DNA of 57,192 nt from NCBI GenBank assembly GCA_018240745.1, contig JAFEFF010000224.1:1-57192 (forward strand), given 5' to 3'. The first letter of the stretch is position 1, and each line of letters begins with the position of its first letter. The notes below the pieces were generated by a model that had not been told where the DNA came from, ran no database searches, and saw only the letters and a program-made list of their open reading frames with translations. This document shows, piece after piece, positions 1-7,776 of this stretch. The position numbers and the translations under genes are program-made. The DNA is from Pseudomonadota bacterium. GTDB lineage: Bacteria > Pseudomonadota > Alphaproteobacteria > Reyranellales > Reyranellaceae.

Positions 1-402
1 CGCATGGCCACGCGGAAGACGGTGGTGGCCCAGCTTTCCGTCATGGCACTGGGATCGGCCCTCGCCGCTCTCGAGCTCTCCGTCGCGACCACCGTCGCCG
101 GTGCGGTCCTCATCGGCTTGGTCCTGGCCCCGTTGGGCACGTACTACTCGCTCGTCCTCGACACGCTGGCGGCGCCACAGCGACGCGCGGAGCTGTTCGC
201 TTTGCTGCGCACCGCAAACGCCGTCGGCGTGATCTTCGCCAGCACCGCCCTCACCGTGGTCTCCCTGTCGGCGGCGTTGATCGTCGTCACCGGACTGGTG
301 ACTGCGGTCACCCTGGCGGTCGCCATCGTGTCGGCCAGACGCCGAGCGGTTTCTCCGGCCCCATCCCTCGGCATGCCGACACTTCCCGGCGGCAAGCCGT
401 AG
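1..402 (+). CDS. MFS transporter, C-terminal end only (5' partial)
   Basis: The reading frame is open from the first base and ends at a TAG at 400-402, so this is the tail of a gene that begins before the window. The visible 134 codons encode four hydrophobic stretches separated by short polar loops, with a basic loop near the middle (SARRR comes after the last helix) and a proline-rich soluble end. This matches the last transmembrane helices of a 12-helix major facilitator transporter. Substrate cannot be read from this part. A strong inverted repeat follows directly and separates it from the convergent receiver gene. Other polytopic transporters cannot be excluded. Confidence 0.6.
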   Translation, partial: RMATRKTVVAQLSVMALGSALAALELSVATTVAGAVLIGLVLAPLGTYYSLVLDTLAAPQRRAELFALLRTANAVGVIFASTALTVVSLSAALIVVTGLVTAVTLAVAIVSARRRAVSPAPSLGMPTLPGGKP

Positions 403-408
403 TCTCGA

Positions 409-502
409 GTCTTTTGCTGGGCGCGCGCCACTCCGGTGGCGCGTCTTCTCGTGCCAGCAGCCCATGACGCGCCATCGGAGTGGCGCGTCCCCAGCAAAAG
501 AC
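409..502. terminator. Long inverted repeat between convergent genes, likely bidirectional terminator
   Basis: Bases 409-445 and 466-502 form an inverted repeat of 37 bp with only three mismatches and a 20-base loop. Each arm also holds a smaller hairpin (GCGCCAC/GTGGCGC with a 4-base loop). It fills the space between the stop of the MFS gene and the stop of the convergent receiver gene. The outer stem has an A/T-rich foot (CTTTTGC/GCAAAAG), which would give a T-run at the end of each transcript. Confidence 0.6.
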
Positions 503-505
503 CTG

Positions 506-916
506 CTACGCCCCGCGTTGGGGCGTCGGCGCCGCGAGGAGGTCGCCGGCGATTTGCTGCATGCACTCGCGCATCCGGCCGAGCTGGATGGGCTTGGCCC
601 AGACGGGAGCGCCGCGAAGATCGTTCGGTATGTCGGCGTGATCGGCCTCGTAGCCGGTGAGGAAGGCAAAGCGCACGGCGTGGCTGCGCAGCGCGCGGGC
701 GACCGGCCAGCTCCGCACGCCGGCCAGGTTGATGTCCAGCAGGGCCGCGCCGAACGACGGCCCAAGGCGCGCGACCGCGTCGAGAGCCTGGTCGAGACGC
801 ACGGCAATGACGGTCTCGAACCCCAGTTGCTCGAGGAGGCCGGCGAGGTCGAGGGCAACGAGGAACTCGTCCTCGACGACGAGCAGCAGGCGCGAAGGCC
901 GCTCAGTGTCCGGCAT
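506..916 (-). CDS. Single-domain response regulator (receiver only)
   Basis: This 136-residue protein is a CheY-like receiver domain with no output domain. The acidic pair E15-D16, phospho-acceptor D61 in LLDINLAG, T87 and K108 (WAKP) are all present, so it should be phosphorylatable. Stand-alone receivers of this kind act as phosphate sinks, relay partners or regulators by protein contact in the cytoplasm. It lies 49 bp downstream of two anti-sigma-like genes and an ECF sigma factor on the same strand, so it may be read from the same transcript. No histidine kinase is in the window. The start is the first ATG of the frame and gives the usual receiver beginning. Confidence 0.8.
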   Translation of the reverse strand: MPDTERPSRLLLVVEDEFLVALDLAGLLEQLGFETVIAVRLDQALDAVARLGPSFGAALLDINLAGVRSWPVARALRSHAVRFAFLTGYEADHADIPNDLRGAPVWAKPIQLGRMRECMQQIAGDLLAAPTPQRGA

Positions 917-965
917 GTCCGCACCCAGCGCTCTCGGTCAGACTCTTCGCTGCCATCGGCATTCC

Positions 966-1586
966 CTAACAGGCTCCCGGCCCGGCGGCGGGCGCCGCGG
1001 AGCTGCTCAACAGGTCATCGGTGCTGGTGACGAGCAGACAGGTGCAGCCGGTATCGCTTCGAACGACGTGATCGCCTTCGCCGCGCATCCCACGGTTGTA
1101 GTCGCCGGGCACGAGCTTCCGGCCGTCGATCCACAGCTCGCCGTCGAGCAGATGAAGCTCCTCCGTCCCAGCGTGGGTATGGGCCGGGTAGCTCGCGTTG
1201 GGCACGAGGCGCACCAGCATGCTGACCCGCCGCCTCTCCGAATCCGTCGCCAGCAGCTTGCACGCGATGCCGGGCGCCACGTCCTGCCAGTCCGGCTCCC
1301 TCCAGCGCGACGCTCGGTGCGGCGTCGCGGCCGGCCGTCCCGTCTCGCCGGCGATGCGCCGCGCAAGTCGGTCGCCGAGAAAGGTCGTCGGCCGCAGCAC
1401 GTCGGTCGGCCAGCCGACGAAGCGGTCGACGACGGGCCGCAGGGTCTCGAGCTCGCGCCGGCAGTCCGCACACCGGGCGATGTGCGAGTCGAAGGCCTGC
1501 CGCTCGTCCCCGTCCAGGACGTGCAGGACATCGGCCCGTGCCAGGCCGGTCTTGCGGCAAGGACTTCCCGCGGATCGCGTGCGCAT
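966..1586 (-). CDS. ChrR-like anti-sigma factor with cupin domain, copy 1
   Basis: This 206-residue protein has the two-part layout of ChrR, the zinc-dependent anti-sigma factor of the singlet-oxygen response. It has an N-terminal zinc-binding anti-sigma part with HIARCADC (H35, C39, C42) and a C-terminal cupin with HTHAGTEE (H136, H138, E142/E143). It is a clear paralogue of the next gene upstream, sharing long stretches such as LDGELWIDGRKLVPGDYNRG. Unlike copy 2 it has no histidine near the N-terminus, where ChrR carries its first zinc ligand; C10 is the only candidate. It keeps a histidine (H173) where the last cupin ligand is expected. The start is weak: no clear ribosome binding site is seen, so the N-terminus may be wrong or decayed. 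Confidence 0.78.
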   Translation of the reverse strand: MRTRSAGSPCRKTGLARADVLHVLDGDERQAFDSHIARCADCRRELETLRPVVDRFVGWPTDVLRPTTFLGDRLARRIAGETGRPAATPHRASRWREPDWQDVAPGIACKLLATDSERRRVSMLVRLVPNASYPAHTHAGTEELHLLDGELWIDGRKLVPGDYNRGMRGEGDHVVRSDTGCTCLLVTSTDDLLSSSAAPAAGPGAC

Positions 1587-1668
1587 GACCGGTAGAACGA
1601 CAACCGCACGACCGTGGATTGGCGCGGCGACCGGTCCGGCGCGACGGTACGAAAACGGACGGGAGGCT

Positions 1669-2241
1669 TCAGCGCAGGATGTCGTTGGTGCTGGTGATCA
1701 GCACGCAAGTGCAGCCGGTTTCGCTCCATACACTGTCGTCGCCGGCGCCGGGCGCTCCGCGGTTGTAGTCGCCCGGGACCAGCTTGCGCCCGTCGATCCA
1801 CAACTCGCCGTCGAGCAGGTGAAGTTCCTCCACCCCGGCGTGGGTATGGGCCGGATAGCGCGCGGCCGGCGCGAGGCGCACCAGCATGCTGACCCGCTGC
1901 CGTTCGGGATCGGTCGCCAGCAGCTTGCATTCGATACCGGGCGCCACCGATTCCCACTCCGGTTCCGACCATCGCTGCGGCGCCGGCGCGACGGCGGGTC
2001 GTCCGGTCTCCTCGGCGATGCGGGTTGCCAGACGGGCCTGCAGCGAGCCCGCCGGACGCAGCACGTCGGTCGGCCACGACGCAAACCAGCCGACCAGCGA
2101 ACGCATGCGCTCCAACTCGCGCCGGCACTCCTCGCACGACGCGATGTGGGCTTCGGCCGGCGCGAGCTCGGCCGGGCCCAGCGCATCGACGGCAAGGGCG
2201 CAGGTGACCGCGCTCTGGTCGCAGTGGGTCCCGATGCTCAT
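1669..2241 (-). CDS. ChrR-like anti-sigma factor with cupin domain, copy 2
   Basis: This 190-residue ChrR-type protein is predicted to bind the ECF sigma factor encoded just upstream. Its ATG overlaps the sigma stop codon (ATGA), which means tight translational coupling and a cognate sigma/anti-sigma pair. The N-terminal zinc set is complete: H6, H32, C36 and C39 (HIASCEEC). The cupin part keeps H132, H134 and E138 in HTHAGVEE, but the region after PGDYNRG has Asp residues (168-169) where copy 1 has His173, so the cupin metal site looks incomplete. ChrR homologues release sigma when the cell meets singlet oxygen or organic peroxides; that function here is inferred from family and context. Confidence 0.85.
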   Translation of the reverse strand: MSIGTHCDQSAVTCALAVDALGPAELAPAEAHIASCEECRRELERMRSLVGWFASWPTDVLRPAGSLQARLATRIAEETGRPAVAPAPQRWSEPEWESVAPGIECKLLATDPERQRVSMLVRLAPAARYPAHTHAGVEELHLLDGELWIDGRKLVPGDYNRGAPGAGDDSVWSETGCTCVLITSTNDILR

Positions 2242-2885
2242 GGCTTCCCCGATTCCGCCGCCAGGGCGTCGCGCAGCTTGTGCAGACCCGAGCGGATGCG
2301 CGTCTTGATGGTGCCGAGCGGCTGGTCGAGCTTCGCAGCAGCCTCGGCATGGGTGAGACCGCCGAAGAACGTCGTCTCGATCGCCTGGCGCTCGGCCGGC
2401 GTGAGCACCGCCAGGGCCGCGCGCAGGGTTTCGCTCTGCTGGCGAAGCTGGAGCACGTCGGCGGGATCGGCGTTGGGTTCGCCGGGCGGCGGCGCCCCGC
2501 CCGGAACCGCGCGCTTCTTGCGGCTGTCGAAGCGCAGCCGGTCGATCGCCCGCGAGCGGGTCTGGTTCATGATCCAGCCGAGCACCGTGCCGTTGGCCGG
2601 ATCGTAGTCTGCGGCCCGCCGCCAGACGTCGTGAAATACGTCGACGGTAAGCTCTTCGGCCGTCTCACGGTTGGCGGTCAGACGGAACGCCAGGGTGAAG
2701 ACGATGCGATGAGCCATCGCGAAGAGCTCGTGCAACGCCTGCTGGTCGCCCGCAGCGATCGATTGCACGAGCTTGCTCCAGGCCTGCTCGGGGATTCTGG
2801 AGGCTGGTTTGGCGTACAAGACGTCGCCCAGAGTGGCCGGCGACTTTTGCGAAGGTTCTTTGGCCACAAGCCCCTGATTCGCCAT
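2238..2885 (-). CDS. ECF-type RNA polymerase sigma-70 factor
   Basis: The protein of 215 residues has sigma region 2 (about residues 45-115, with a TANRETAEELTVDVFHDVW block and the -10 binding stretch ending in RAIDRLRFDSRKKR) and region 4 (about 150-205, LTPAERQAIETTFFGGLTHAEAA, the helix-turn-helix that reads the -35). Regions 1 and 3 are missing, as in ECF factors. I chose the internal ATG at 2885, because upstream codons run through a repeat-rich spacer and encode low-complexity sequence. The stop overlaps the start of the ChrR-like gene, so the two are co-translated. It probably controls an oxidative or photo-oxidative stress regulon; its targets cannot be read here. Confidence 0.88.
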   Translation of the reverse strand: MANQGLVAKEPSQKSPATLGDVLYAKPASRIPEQAWSKLVQSIAAGDQQALHELFAMAHRIVFTLAFRLTANRETAEELTVDVFHDVWRRAADYDPANGTVLGWIMNQTRSRAIDRLRFDSRKKRAVPGGAPPPGEPNADPADVLQLRQQSETLRAALAVLTPAERQAIETTFFGGLTHAEAAAKLDQPLGTIKTRIRSGLHKLRDALAAESGKP

Positions 2886-2933
2886 CGCTGCAATCCTGCC
2901 GGTCAACCGGGCTTCTGATTCCCCCTCACCCAA

Positions 2934-2985
2934 CCTCTCCCCCTGCGGGGGAGAGGAGGAAGAGTGGGGAGAGGAGGAAGAGTGA
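2934..2985. repeat. CTCCCC palindrome plus 18-bp tandem repeat
   Basis: Bases 2934-2943 and 2947-2956 form a perfect 10-bp hairpin (CCTCTCCCCC/GGGGGAGAGG) with loop TGC. It runs into two tandem copies of an 18-base purine-rich unit (about 2949-2984). The element sits in the 115-bp gap between the stop of iorB and the sigma factor start. It belongs to a CTCCCC...GGGGAG palindrome family seen at several other gene borders in the window. Confidence 0.6.
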
Positions 2986-3000
2986 GGCGCTGTCGATGCG

Positions 3001-5271
3001 TCAGGTCTTCTTCGCCTGCAGGCCCTTGCGCACGGCGGCCTGGGTGATCGGCAGGCTGCGCACCCGCACGCCGACGGCATTGAAGATCGCGTTGGCGATC
3101 GCCGGCGCAATCACCGTGACCGCGGGCTCGCCGCAGCCCGAGGGCGGGTCGTTGTTGGCGATGATCGAGATGTCGAGGTCCGGCATCTCGCTCATCCGAA
3201 GCGGCGTGTAGTCGCCGAAGTTGCTGGCCTGCAGCGCGCCGTTCTTGAGCGGCGCCGCCTCGAACAGCGCGAGCGACATGCCCCACAGCGCCGAGCCCTC
3301 GACCTGCGCCTTGACGCCGTCGGGGTTGACCACCGTGCCGAGGTCCATCGCCACGTTGAGCTTCTTGACCTCGAACGCGCCGCTGGTCGGGTTGACCTCG
3401 ACCGTGGCGGCGCAGGCCGTCCAGGTCGCGGTCGCGCGCTCCTGGCTGGAGACGCAGGCGATGCCGAGGCCGGTGTTCTTCGGCAGCTCGACCGAGCCCC
3501 AGCCGGCGCGGCCGGCCGCGGTGCGCAGCGCATTGGCGAGCTTCTTGGCGCCCACCTTGTTGTCGCCGGCGCCGTCGAGCATGGCGAGCCGGTACTCGAC
3601 CGGGTCCTTGCCGGCGGCATGGGCGAGCTCGTCGATCATGCTTTCGACCGCCCAGAAGGTCCAGCCGGGCGCCACCGAGCGCAGATGGCCGGAGGGCGTC
3701 GCCTTCTGCGCCAGCTCGTTGAGGATCGCACGCACCTTGTGATTCGGCACGGAGTACCAGAAGTCCGCGCCGTTGACGGTGAAGGCGTCGAGCTTGGCCT
3801 TCTTGTCCGCCGATTCGGCGAGGAACGCCGGGCCCCACCGCTCGTCCGGCCAGGCGCAGACCACGTCGTGCTGCAGCCCGACCAGCTTGCCGTCGCCATC
3901 GAGGCCGGCCCTCACCTTCTGGTAGGTGAGCGGCCGGGTGAAATCCATCGCCATGTCGTCTTCACGGGAATAGATCAGCTTGACCGGCTTGCCGACCGCC
4001 TTCGCCGCCAGCACCGCGGGGATCACCATGTCGCCGTCGAGCCGGCGCCCGAAGCCGCCGCCCAGGAAGTACTGGTGCAGCACCACGTGCTTGGGATCGA
4101 TACCCAGCGCGCCGGCAGCCAGAGCACCGGTACGGGTGGCGAACTGGTTGCCGGTATGGACGTGCCACACCCCGCCCTGCTCGTAGGCGGTGGCGTTCAT
4201 CGGCTCGAGCGGGCAGTGGATGTTGATCGAGGTCGTGTACTCCGCCTCGAGCTGCTTGGCCGCGCCGGAGATCGCGTTCACCGGATCGCCGTTCGAGACG
4301 AAGAGCTGGCCGGACGAACCGTCCTGCTGCAGCTTCTTGGCCTCGTCGATCAGCGTCTGGTCGGAGACGTTGGCGTAAGGCCCCTTGTCGTAGGTGACCT
4401 TGAGCGCGTCGGCCGCCTTCTTCGCGCCCTCGTAGGTCGTGGCGACCGCCACGATCCAGCCCGAGGTGGTCGCCGTCTTGTCGTCGAGCGTGACCGCCTT
4501 GACGTAGCCCTTGATCTTCCTGGCCTCGGTCTCGTCGACCGACTTGACCGTTGCGCCGTAACGCACCGGCGGCATCACCGGCCGGCCGTACAGCATGCCC
4601 GGCACCATGGTGTCGATGCCGTACTTGGCGGTGCCGTTGGTCTTCGACGGGATGTCGAGCTGCGGCACCGCCTGGCCGACCAGCTTGTACTGGTCGGGCG
4701 TCTTGAGCTTCAGCGCCTTCAGCTCGTCGGCCGTCCACACCTTGCTCGCCTTGCCGCCCGCCACGATCTTGGCGTAGCTGATGCGCTTGCCGGTCTTCGA
4801 ATGGATGACCTGGCCGTTCGAGGCGCGGCACTCCTCGGGCTTCACGCCCAGCATGCCGGCGCCCGCCTCGACCAGGGTGATGCGGCCGGCGGCGCCGGCG
4901 CGGCTCATCGCGTCGAAGTTCATGCGCGTCGACCACGAGCCGCCGGTGATCAGGGCGCCGAGCACCGGATCGTTGTACCTCGGATCGTTGGTGGGCAGCG
5001 CGATGCGCATCTTGCTCCAGTCGGCCTCGAGCTCCTCGGCGACGATCTGCGCCATGGTCGAGGAGACGTGCTGGCCCATCTCGGCCTTGCCGACCATCAC
5101 CGTGACGATGCCGTCGGGGCCGATCGAGTACCACGCGGTCGGGCCGAAGCTGTTGGCCGCGAGCGCGTCCTCGATGTTGTTCGCCGCGACATAGCCGAAG
5201 GCGAGGCCGGTGGCGGAGGCGCCGACGATGAAGCTGCGGCGGCGGAGGCTGTTGCGTTCCATATGGGTCAT
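3001..5271 (-). CDS. iorB: Xanthine dehydrogenase-family molybdopterin subunit (isoquinoline 1-oxidoreductase beta type)
   Basis: This large subunit of 756 residues belongs to the xanthine oxidase family and resembles IorB, which hydroxylates N-heteroaromatics or oxidises aldehydes using molybdenum cofactor. A twin-arginine signal is visible at the N-terminus (RRRSFIVGAS, about residues 10-20), followed by an Ala-rich hydrophobic stretch, so the enzyme is exported folded to the periplasm. Glycine-rich cofactor loops are seen (YFLGGGFGRRLDGD; NNDPPSGCGEPAV near the end with the GE pair typical of the active site). The 2Fe-2S subunit gene lies 3 bp upstream and forms the complex. ATG at 5271 was chosen; a second ATG three codons later is possible. 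No FAD subunit and no XdhC-type maturation gene is nearby, as is common for periplasmic members. Confidence 0.88.
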   Translation of the reverse strand: MTHMERNSLRRRSFIVGASATGLAFGYVAANNIEDALAANSFGPTAWYSIGPDGIVTVMVGKAEMGQHVSSTMAQIVAEELEADWSKMRIALPTNDPRYNDPVLGALITGGSWSTRMNFDAMSRAGAAGRITLVEAGAGMLGVKPEECRASNGQVIHSKTGKRISYAKIVAGGKASKVWTADELKALKLKTPDQYKLVGQAVPQLDIPSKTNGTAKYGIDTMVPGMLYGRPVMPPVRYGATVKSVDETEARKIKGYVKAVTLDDKTATTSGWIVAVATTYEGAKKAADALKVTYDKGPYANVSDQTLIDEAKKLQQDGSSGQLFVSNGDPVNAISGAAKQLEAEYTTSINIHCPLEPMNATAYEQGGVWHVHTGNQFATRTGALAAGALGIDPKHVVLHQYFLGGGFGRRLDGDMVIPAVLAAKAVGKPVKLIYSREDDMAMDFTRPLTYQKVRAGLDGDGKLVGLQHDVVCAWPDERWGPAFLAESADKKAKLDAFTVNGADFWYSVPNHKVRAILNELAQKATPSGHLRSVAPGWTFWAVESMIDELAHAAGKDPVEYRLAMLDGAGDNKVGAKKLANALRTAAGRAGWGSVELPKNTGLGIACVSSQERATATWTACAATVEVNPTSGAFEVKKLNVAMDLGTVVNPDGVKAQVEGSALWGMSLALFEAAPLKNGALQASNFGDYTPLRMSEMPDLDISIIANNDPPSGCGEPAVTVIAPAIANAIFNAVGVRVRSLPITQAAVRKGLQAKKT

Positions 5272-5274
5272 GGC

Positions 5275-5739
5275 TCAGCTCCCCGACTTGGCGCGCATGT
5301 CGGCGGCGGCGCGGACGATCGCCTTCTGGATGCGGCCGTAGGTCATGCAGCGGCACAGGTTGCCGTCCATGTGGGCGACGATCTCGGCCTTGCTGGGATC
5401 GGGATTCTTCGACAGCAGCGAGGCGGCCTGCATGATCTGGCCGGACTGGCAGTAGCCGCATTGCGGGACCTGCTCGGCGACCCAGGCGACCTGCAACGGA
5501 TGGTTGCCGCCGAGGCCCTCGATGGTGGTGATCTTCCTGCCCACCGCGTCCTTCGCCGCGGTCTGGCAGGAACGCACGGCGGTGCCGTCGAGATGCACCG
5601 TACAGGCGCCGCACAACCCGGCGCCGCAACCGAACTTCGTCCCGGTCATCTGCAAGTGCTCGCGAATGACCCACAGCAGGGGCGTGTCGCTCTCGACATC
5701 CACCTGCTTCTGCTGCCCGTTGACGGTGAGAGTGAGCAT
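5275..5739 (-). CDS. iorA: 2Fe-2S subunit of periplasmic molybdenum hydroxylase (isoquinoline 1-oxidoreductase alpha type)
   Basis: This 154-residue protein carries two [2Fe-2S] clusters. The plant-ferredoxin-like N-terminal cluster uses C38, C43, C46 and C58 (CGAGLCGACTVHLDG); the C-terminal helical cluster uses C94, C97, C129 and C131 (CGYC, CRC). It passes electrons from the molybdenum site in IorB to an acceptor, probably a cytochrome c. It has no signal peptide, which fits piggy-back Tat export with IorB. GGAGG lies 9 bases before the ATG. The two genes are separated by 3 bp and form an operon. The exact substrate of the pair is unknown. Confidence 0.9.
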   Translation of the reverse strand: MLTLTVNGQQKQVDVESDTPLLWVIREHLQMTGTKFGCGAGLCGACTVHLDGTAVRSCQTAAKDAVGRKITTIEGLGGNHPLQVAWVAEQVPQCGYCQSGQIMQAASLLSKNPDPSKAEIVAHMDGNLCRCMTYGRIQKAIVRAAADMRAKSGS

Positions 5740-5942
5740 TGGTCGTTTACCTCCGCACGCTTCTGTCGAGCGTTATTCCGATCGTGCACAGCGCCCTCGA
5801 CGCGCGTCAAGGAGCGCCACTGCAACTTTCGAATGCGGAGGTGCAGAACGAATGAGTTACCGCGCGGTGACGAGCAGCCGGCGCTGTCTCTGGCCGGCTA
5901 CAGCGATCATCCTCTTCGGGACTGCAACACGCCCGACGGGCG

Positions 5943-6170
5943 TCAATGCTGCGACTGGGCGATCGACGGCGCGCCGATCTCGGAGCGGTTCGTGTCGTTG
6001 ACCCACATGATGCCGAGCACGATCGCGGTCGCGGCCAGGGCGGCGCAGATCATCACGATCAGCGGCTTGGAATCGCTCCGATCGACCGGCTGCTCCGGGT
6101 CGTCGGGGGCCTTCTCGAGCTCGGCCTCGCGGTTCATGCGGTCGATACGGTCGCGTTCGAACGGATCCAT
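5943..6170 (-). CDS. Small predicted single-span membrane protein, function unknown
   Basis: The frame encodes 75 residues: a charged N-terminal half rich in D, E and R (MDPFERDRIDRMNREAELEK), one hydrophobic helix at about residues 37-57 (IVMICAALAATAIVLGIMW), and a short polar tail. This suggests a membrane-anchored peptide with its N-terminus in the cytoplasm. I recognise no family. It lies 203 bp upstream of iorA on the same strand, with no gene in between. No strong ribosome binding site is visible. It could be a spurious frame, but the clean charge/hydrophobic pattern argues for a real gene. Confidence 0.5.
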   Translation of the reverse strand: MDPFERDRIDRMNREAELEKAPDDPEQPVDRSDSKPLIVMICAALAATAIVLGIMWVNDTNRSEIGAPSIAQSQH

Positions 6171-6211
6171 GCGGGAGCAATGCTTCAGGACGCCAAGGGT
6201 TGCGCCCGGCG

Positions 6212-6237
6212 TTCCTCCCCATTCAAATGGGGAGGAA
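6212..6237. repeat. Perfect 12-bp palindrome (TTCCTCCCCATT...AATGGGGAGGAA)
   Basis: The arms at 6212-6223 and 6226-6237 are perfectly complementary with a 2-base loop. The element lies between divergent genes, 19 bp before the LVIVD gene start, so it would be in that gene's 5' leader. It belongs to the CTCCCC palindrome family. It may act on expression or be a passive repeat. Confidence 0.55.
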
Positions 6238-6256
6238 AGCAGACGGGAGGAGCGCC

Positions 6257-7690
6257 ATGAAGCACCATGCGTGGATCGGTCTCGTTCTCGCGGGCATTGC
6301 CGGCGCGGCCAATGCCCAGCAGCAGAAGATCGGCGCGGCGCCGGAAGCCTCGAACATGAAGCTGGTCGGGTGGAACGACCTGCAGGCGCGCGCGGCCTAC
6401 CAGCCCACCATCCACAAGCAGGGCAACCGCTACATCGCCTATATCGGCCATCACGGCGGCACCGAAGACGTGCCGAAGCCGGTCAATCCGCTGACCGGCA
6501 AGCCCGAGGACAACGGCACTTCGATCGTCGACGTCACCGATCCGGCGCACCCGAAGTACCTGCACCATATTCCCGGCGCGGCCGGCACCTACGAGGCGGG
6601 CGGCGCGCAGATGGTGCGGGTGTGCGACGGCTCGCAGTTGCCGAAGGGCGACAAGAGCGCGGTCTACATGCTGCGCACCTTCGGCGGCGCGGCGCATGAG
6701 ATCTGGAACGTCGCCGACCCGGCCAATCCGAGGTTGCTGACGCGGCTCGACGGCTTGAAGGACACGCACAAGAGCTGGTGGGAATGCGACACCGGCATCG
6801 CCTTCCTGGTCAGCGGCGCGCCCGACTGGCGGACGCGGCGCATGACGCAGGTCTACGATCTGTCCGATCCCGTACACCCGGTGAAGATCCGCGACTTCGG
6901 CCTGCCCGGCCAGGAGCCCGGCGCGACCGGCCAGGTGCCGACCGAGCTGCACGGCCCGATCTCGACCGGGCCCGGGGGCAACCGGGTCTATTTCGGCTAC
7001 GGCACCAACAAGGGCGGCGTGATCCAGATCGTCGACCGCAGGAAGCTGCTCGAGGGGCCGAAGGAGCCGACGCCCGACAACCTGCGCGCCCCCGAGGTCG
7101 GGCGCCTGCTGATGTCGGCGTGGAACGGCGCGCACACGACCTTCCCGATGCCGAAGATGCCGATCGCGGAGTTCGCCAACGACAAGGAGGGCAGGACGCG
7201 CGACATCGTGATGATCGTCGACGAGGCGATCCTGAACGAATGCAACGAGCCCAGGCAGATGATCTGGTTCGCCGACGTCACGATCGAGAGCCGGCCGACC
7301 ATCATCTCGACCTGGACGGTGCCCGAGGCGAGCGGCCACTTCTGCGAGCGCGGCGGCCGCTTCGGCTCGCACTCCTCGAACGAGAGCATGGCGCCGGTGT
7401 TCTACGAGAAGGTCGCCTTCATCGCCTGGTTCAATGCCGGCGTGCGGGCGATCGACGTCCGCGATCCCTATCACCCGAAGGAGATCGGCTATTTCATCCC
7501 GGCGATCACCGACAAGACCGACAAGCGCTGCGTCAAGGTCGACGGCAAGGACCGCTGCAAGGTGGCGATCCAGACCAACAACGTCGAGACCGACGACCGC
7601 GGCTACGTCTACATCGTCGACCGCGCCAACACCGGCATGCACATCCTCGAGCTCGAGGGCGCGGCGCGCCAGGTGGCGGGGCTGAAGTGA
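6257..7690 (+). CDS. Secreted LVIVD-repeat beta-propeller protein
   Basis: This 477-residue protein begins with a classical Sec signal peptide (MKHHAWIGLVLAGIAGAANA, cleavage after ANA). The mature part carries repeats of the LVIVD type, each with a D-P-x-x-P core: IVDVTDPAHPKYLHH, WNVADPANPRLLTRL, VYDLSDPVHPVKIRD and AIDVRDPYHPKEIGYF. Such repeats fold as beta-propeller blades in exported proteins of unknown biochemical role. The start follows GGAGG by six bases. A small exported protein gene follows 86 bp downstream on the same strand, with a CTCCCC palindrome between them. No catalytic residues can be assigned. Confidence 0.8.
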   Translation: MKHHAWIGLVLAGIAGAANAQQQKIGAAPEASNMKLVGWNDLQARAAYQPTIHKQGNRYIAYIGHHGGTEDVPKPVNPLTGKPEDNGTSIVDVTDPAHPKYLHHIPGAAGTYEAGGAQMVRVCDGSQLPKGDKSAVYMLRTFGGAAHEIWNVADPANPRLLTRLDGLKDTHKSWWECDTGIAFLVSGAPDWRTRRMTQVYDLSDPVHPVKIRDFGLPGQEPGATGQVPTELHGPISTGPGGNRVYFGYGTNKGGVIQIVDRRKLLEGPKEPTPDNLRAPEVGRLLMSAWNGAHTTFPMPKMPIAEFANDKEGRTRDIVMIVDEAILNECNEPRQMIWFADVTIESRPTIISTWTVPEASGHFCERGGRFGSHSSNESMAPVFYEKVAFIAWFNAGVRAIDVRDPYHPKEIGYFIPAITDKTDKRCVKVDGKDRCKVAIQTNNVETDDRGYVYIVDRANTGMHILELEGAARQVAGLK

Positions 7691-7721
7691 CACGCGGTGC
7701 CTGTTGCCGGCCCCCACCCAA

Positions 7722-7742
7722 CCCTCCCCCGCAGGGGGAGGG
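7722..7742. repeat. CTCCCC-family palindrome between two exported-protein genes
   Basis: CCCTCCCCC at 7722-7730 pairs with GGGGGAGGG at 7734-7742 across the loop GCA. It lies 31 bp after the stop of the LVIVD gene. It could end that transcript or damp downstream expression, but lacks a T-run. Confidence 0.5.
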
Positions 7743-7776
7743 CCAGGGAGGGGGATGGCCGCGCACGAGGACGTAG

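Noticed and set aside
2949..2985. Possible CRISPR or long tandem array
   Set aside because: Only two 18-bp units without spacers are present and no cas genes are in the window.
5851..6001. A 49-codon plus-strand frame with a GGAGG ahead
   Set aside because: It overlaps the small minus-strand membrane protein gene and has an Arg/Ser/Thr-rich end typical of a shadow; the minus-strand frame shows a cleaner membrane pattern.
3619..6699. A 1026-codon open frame on the plus strand
   Set aside because: It runs antisense to iorB and iorA, is rich in Arg, His, Gly and Leu as expected from a GC-rich shadow frame, and shows no domain.
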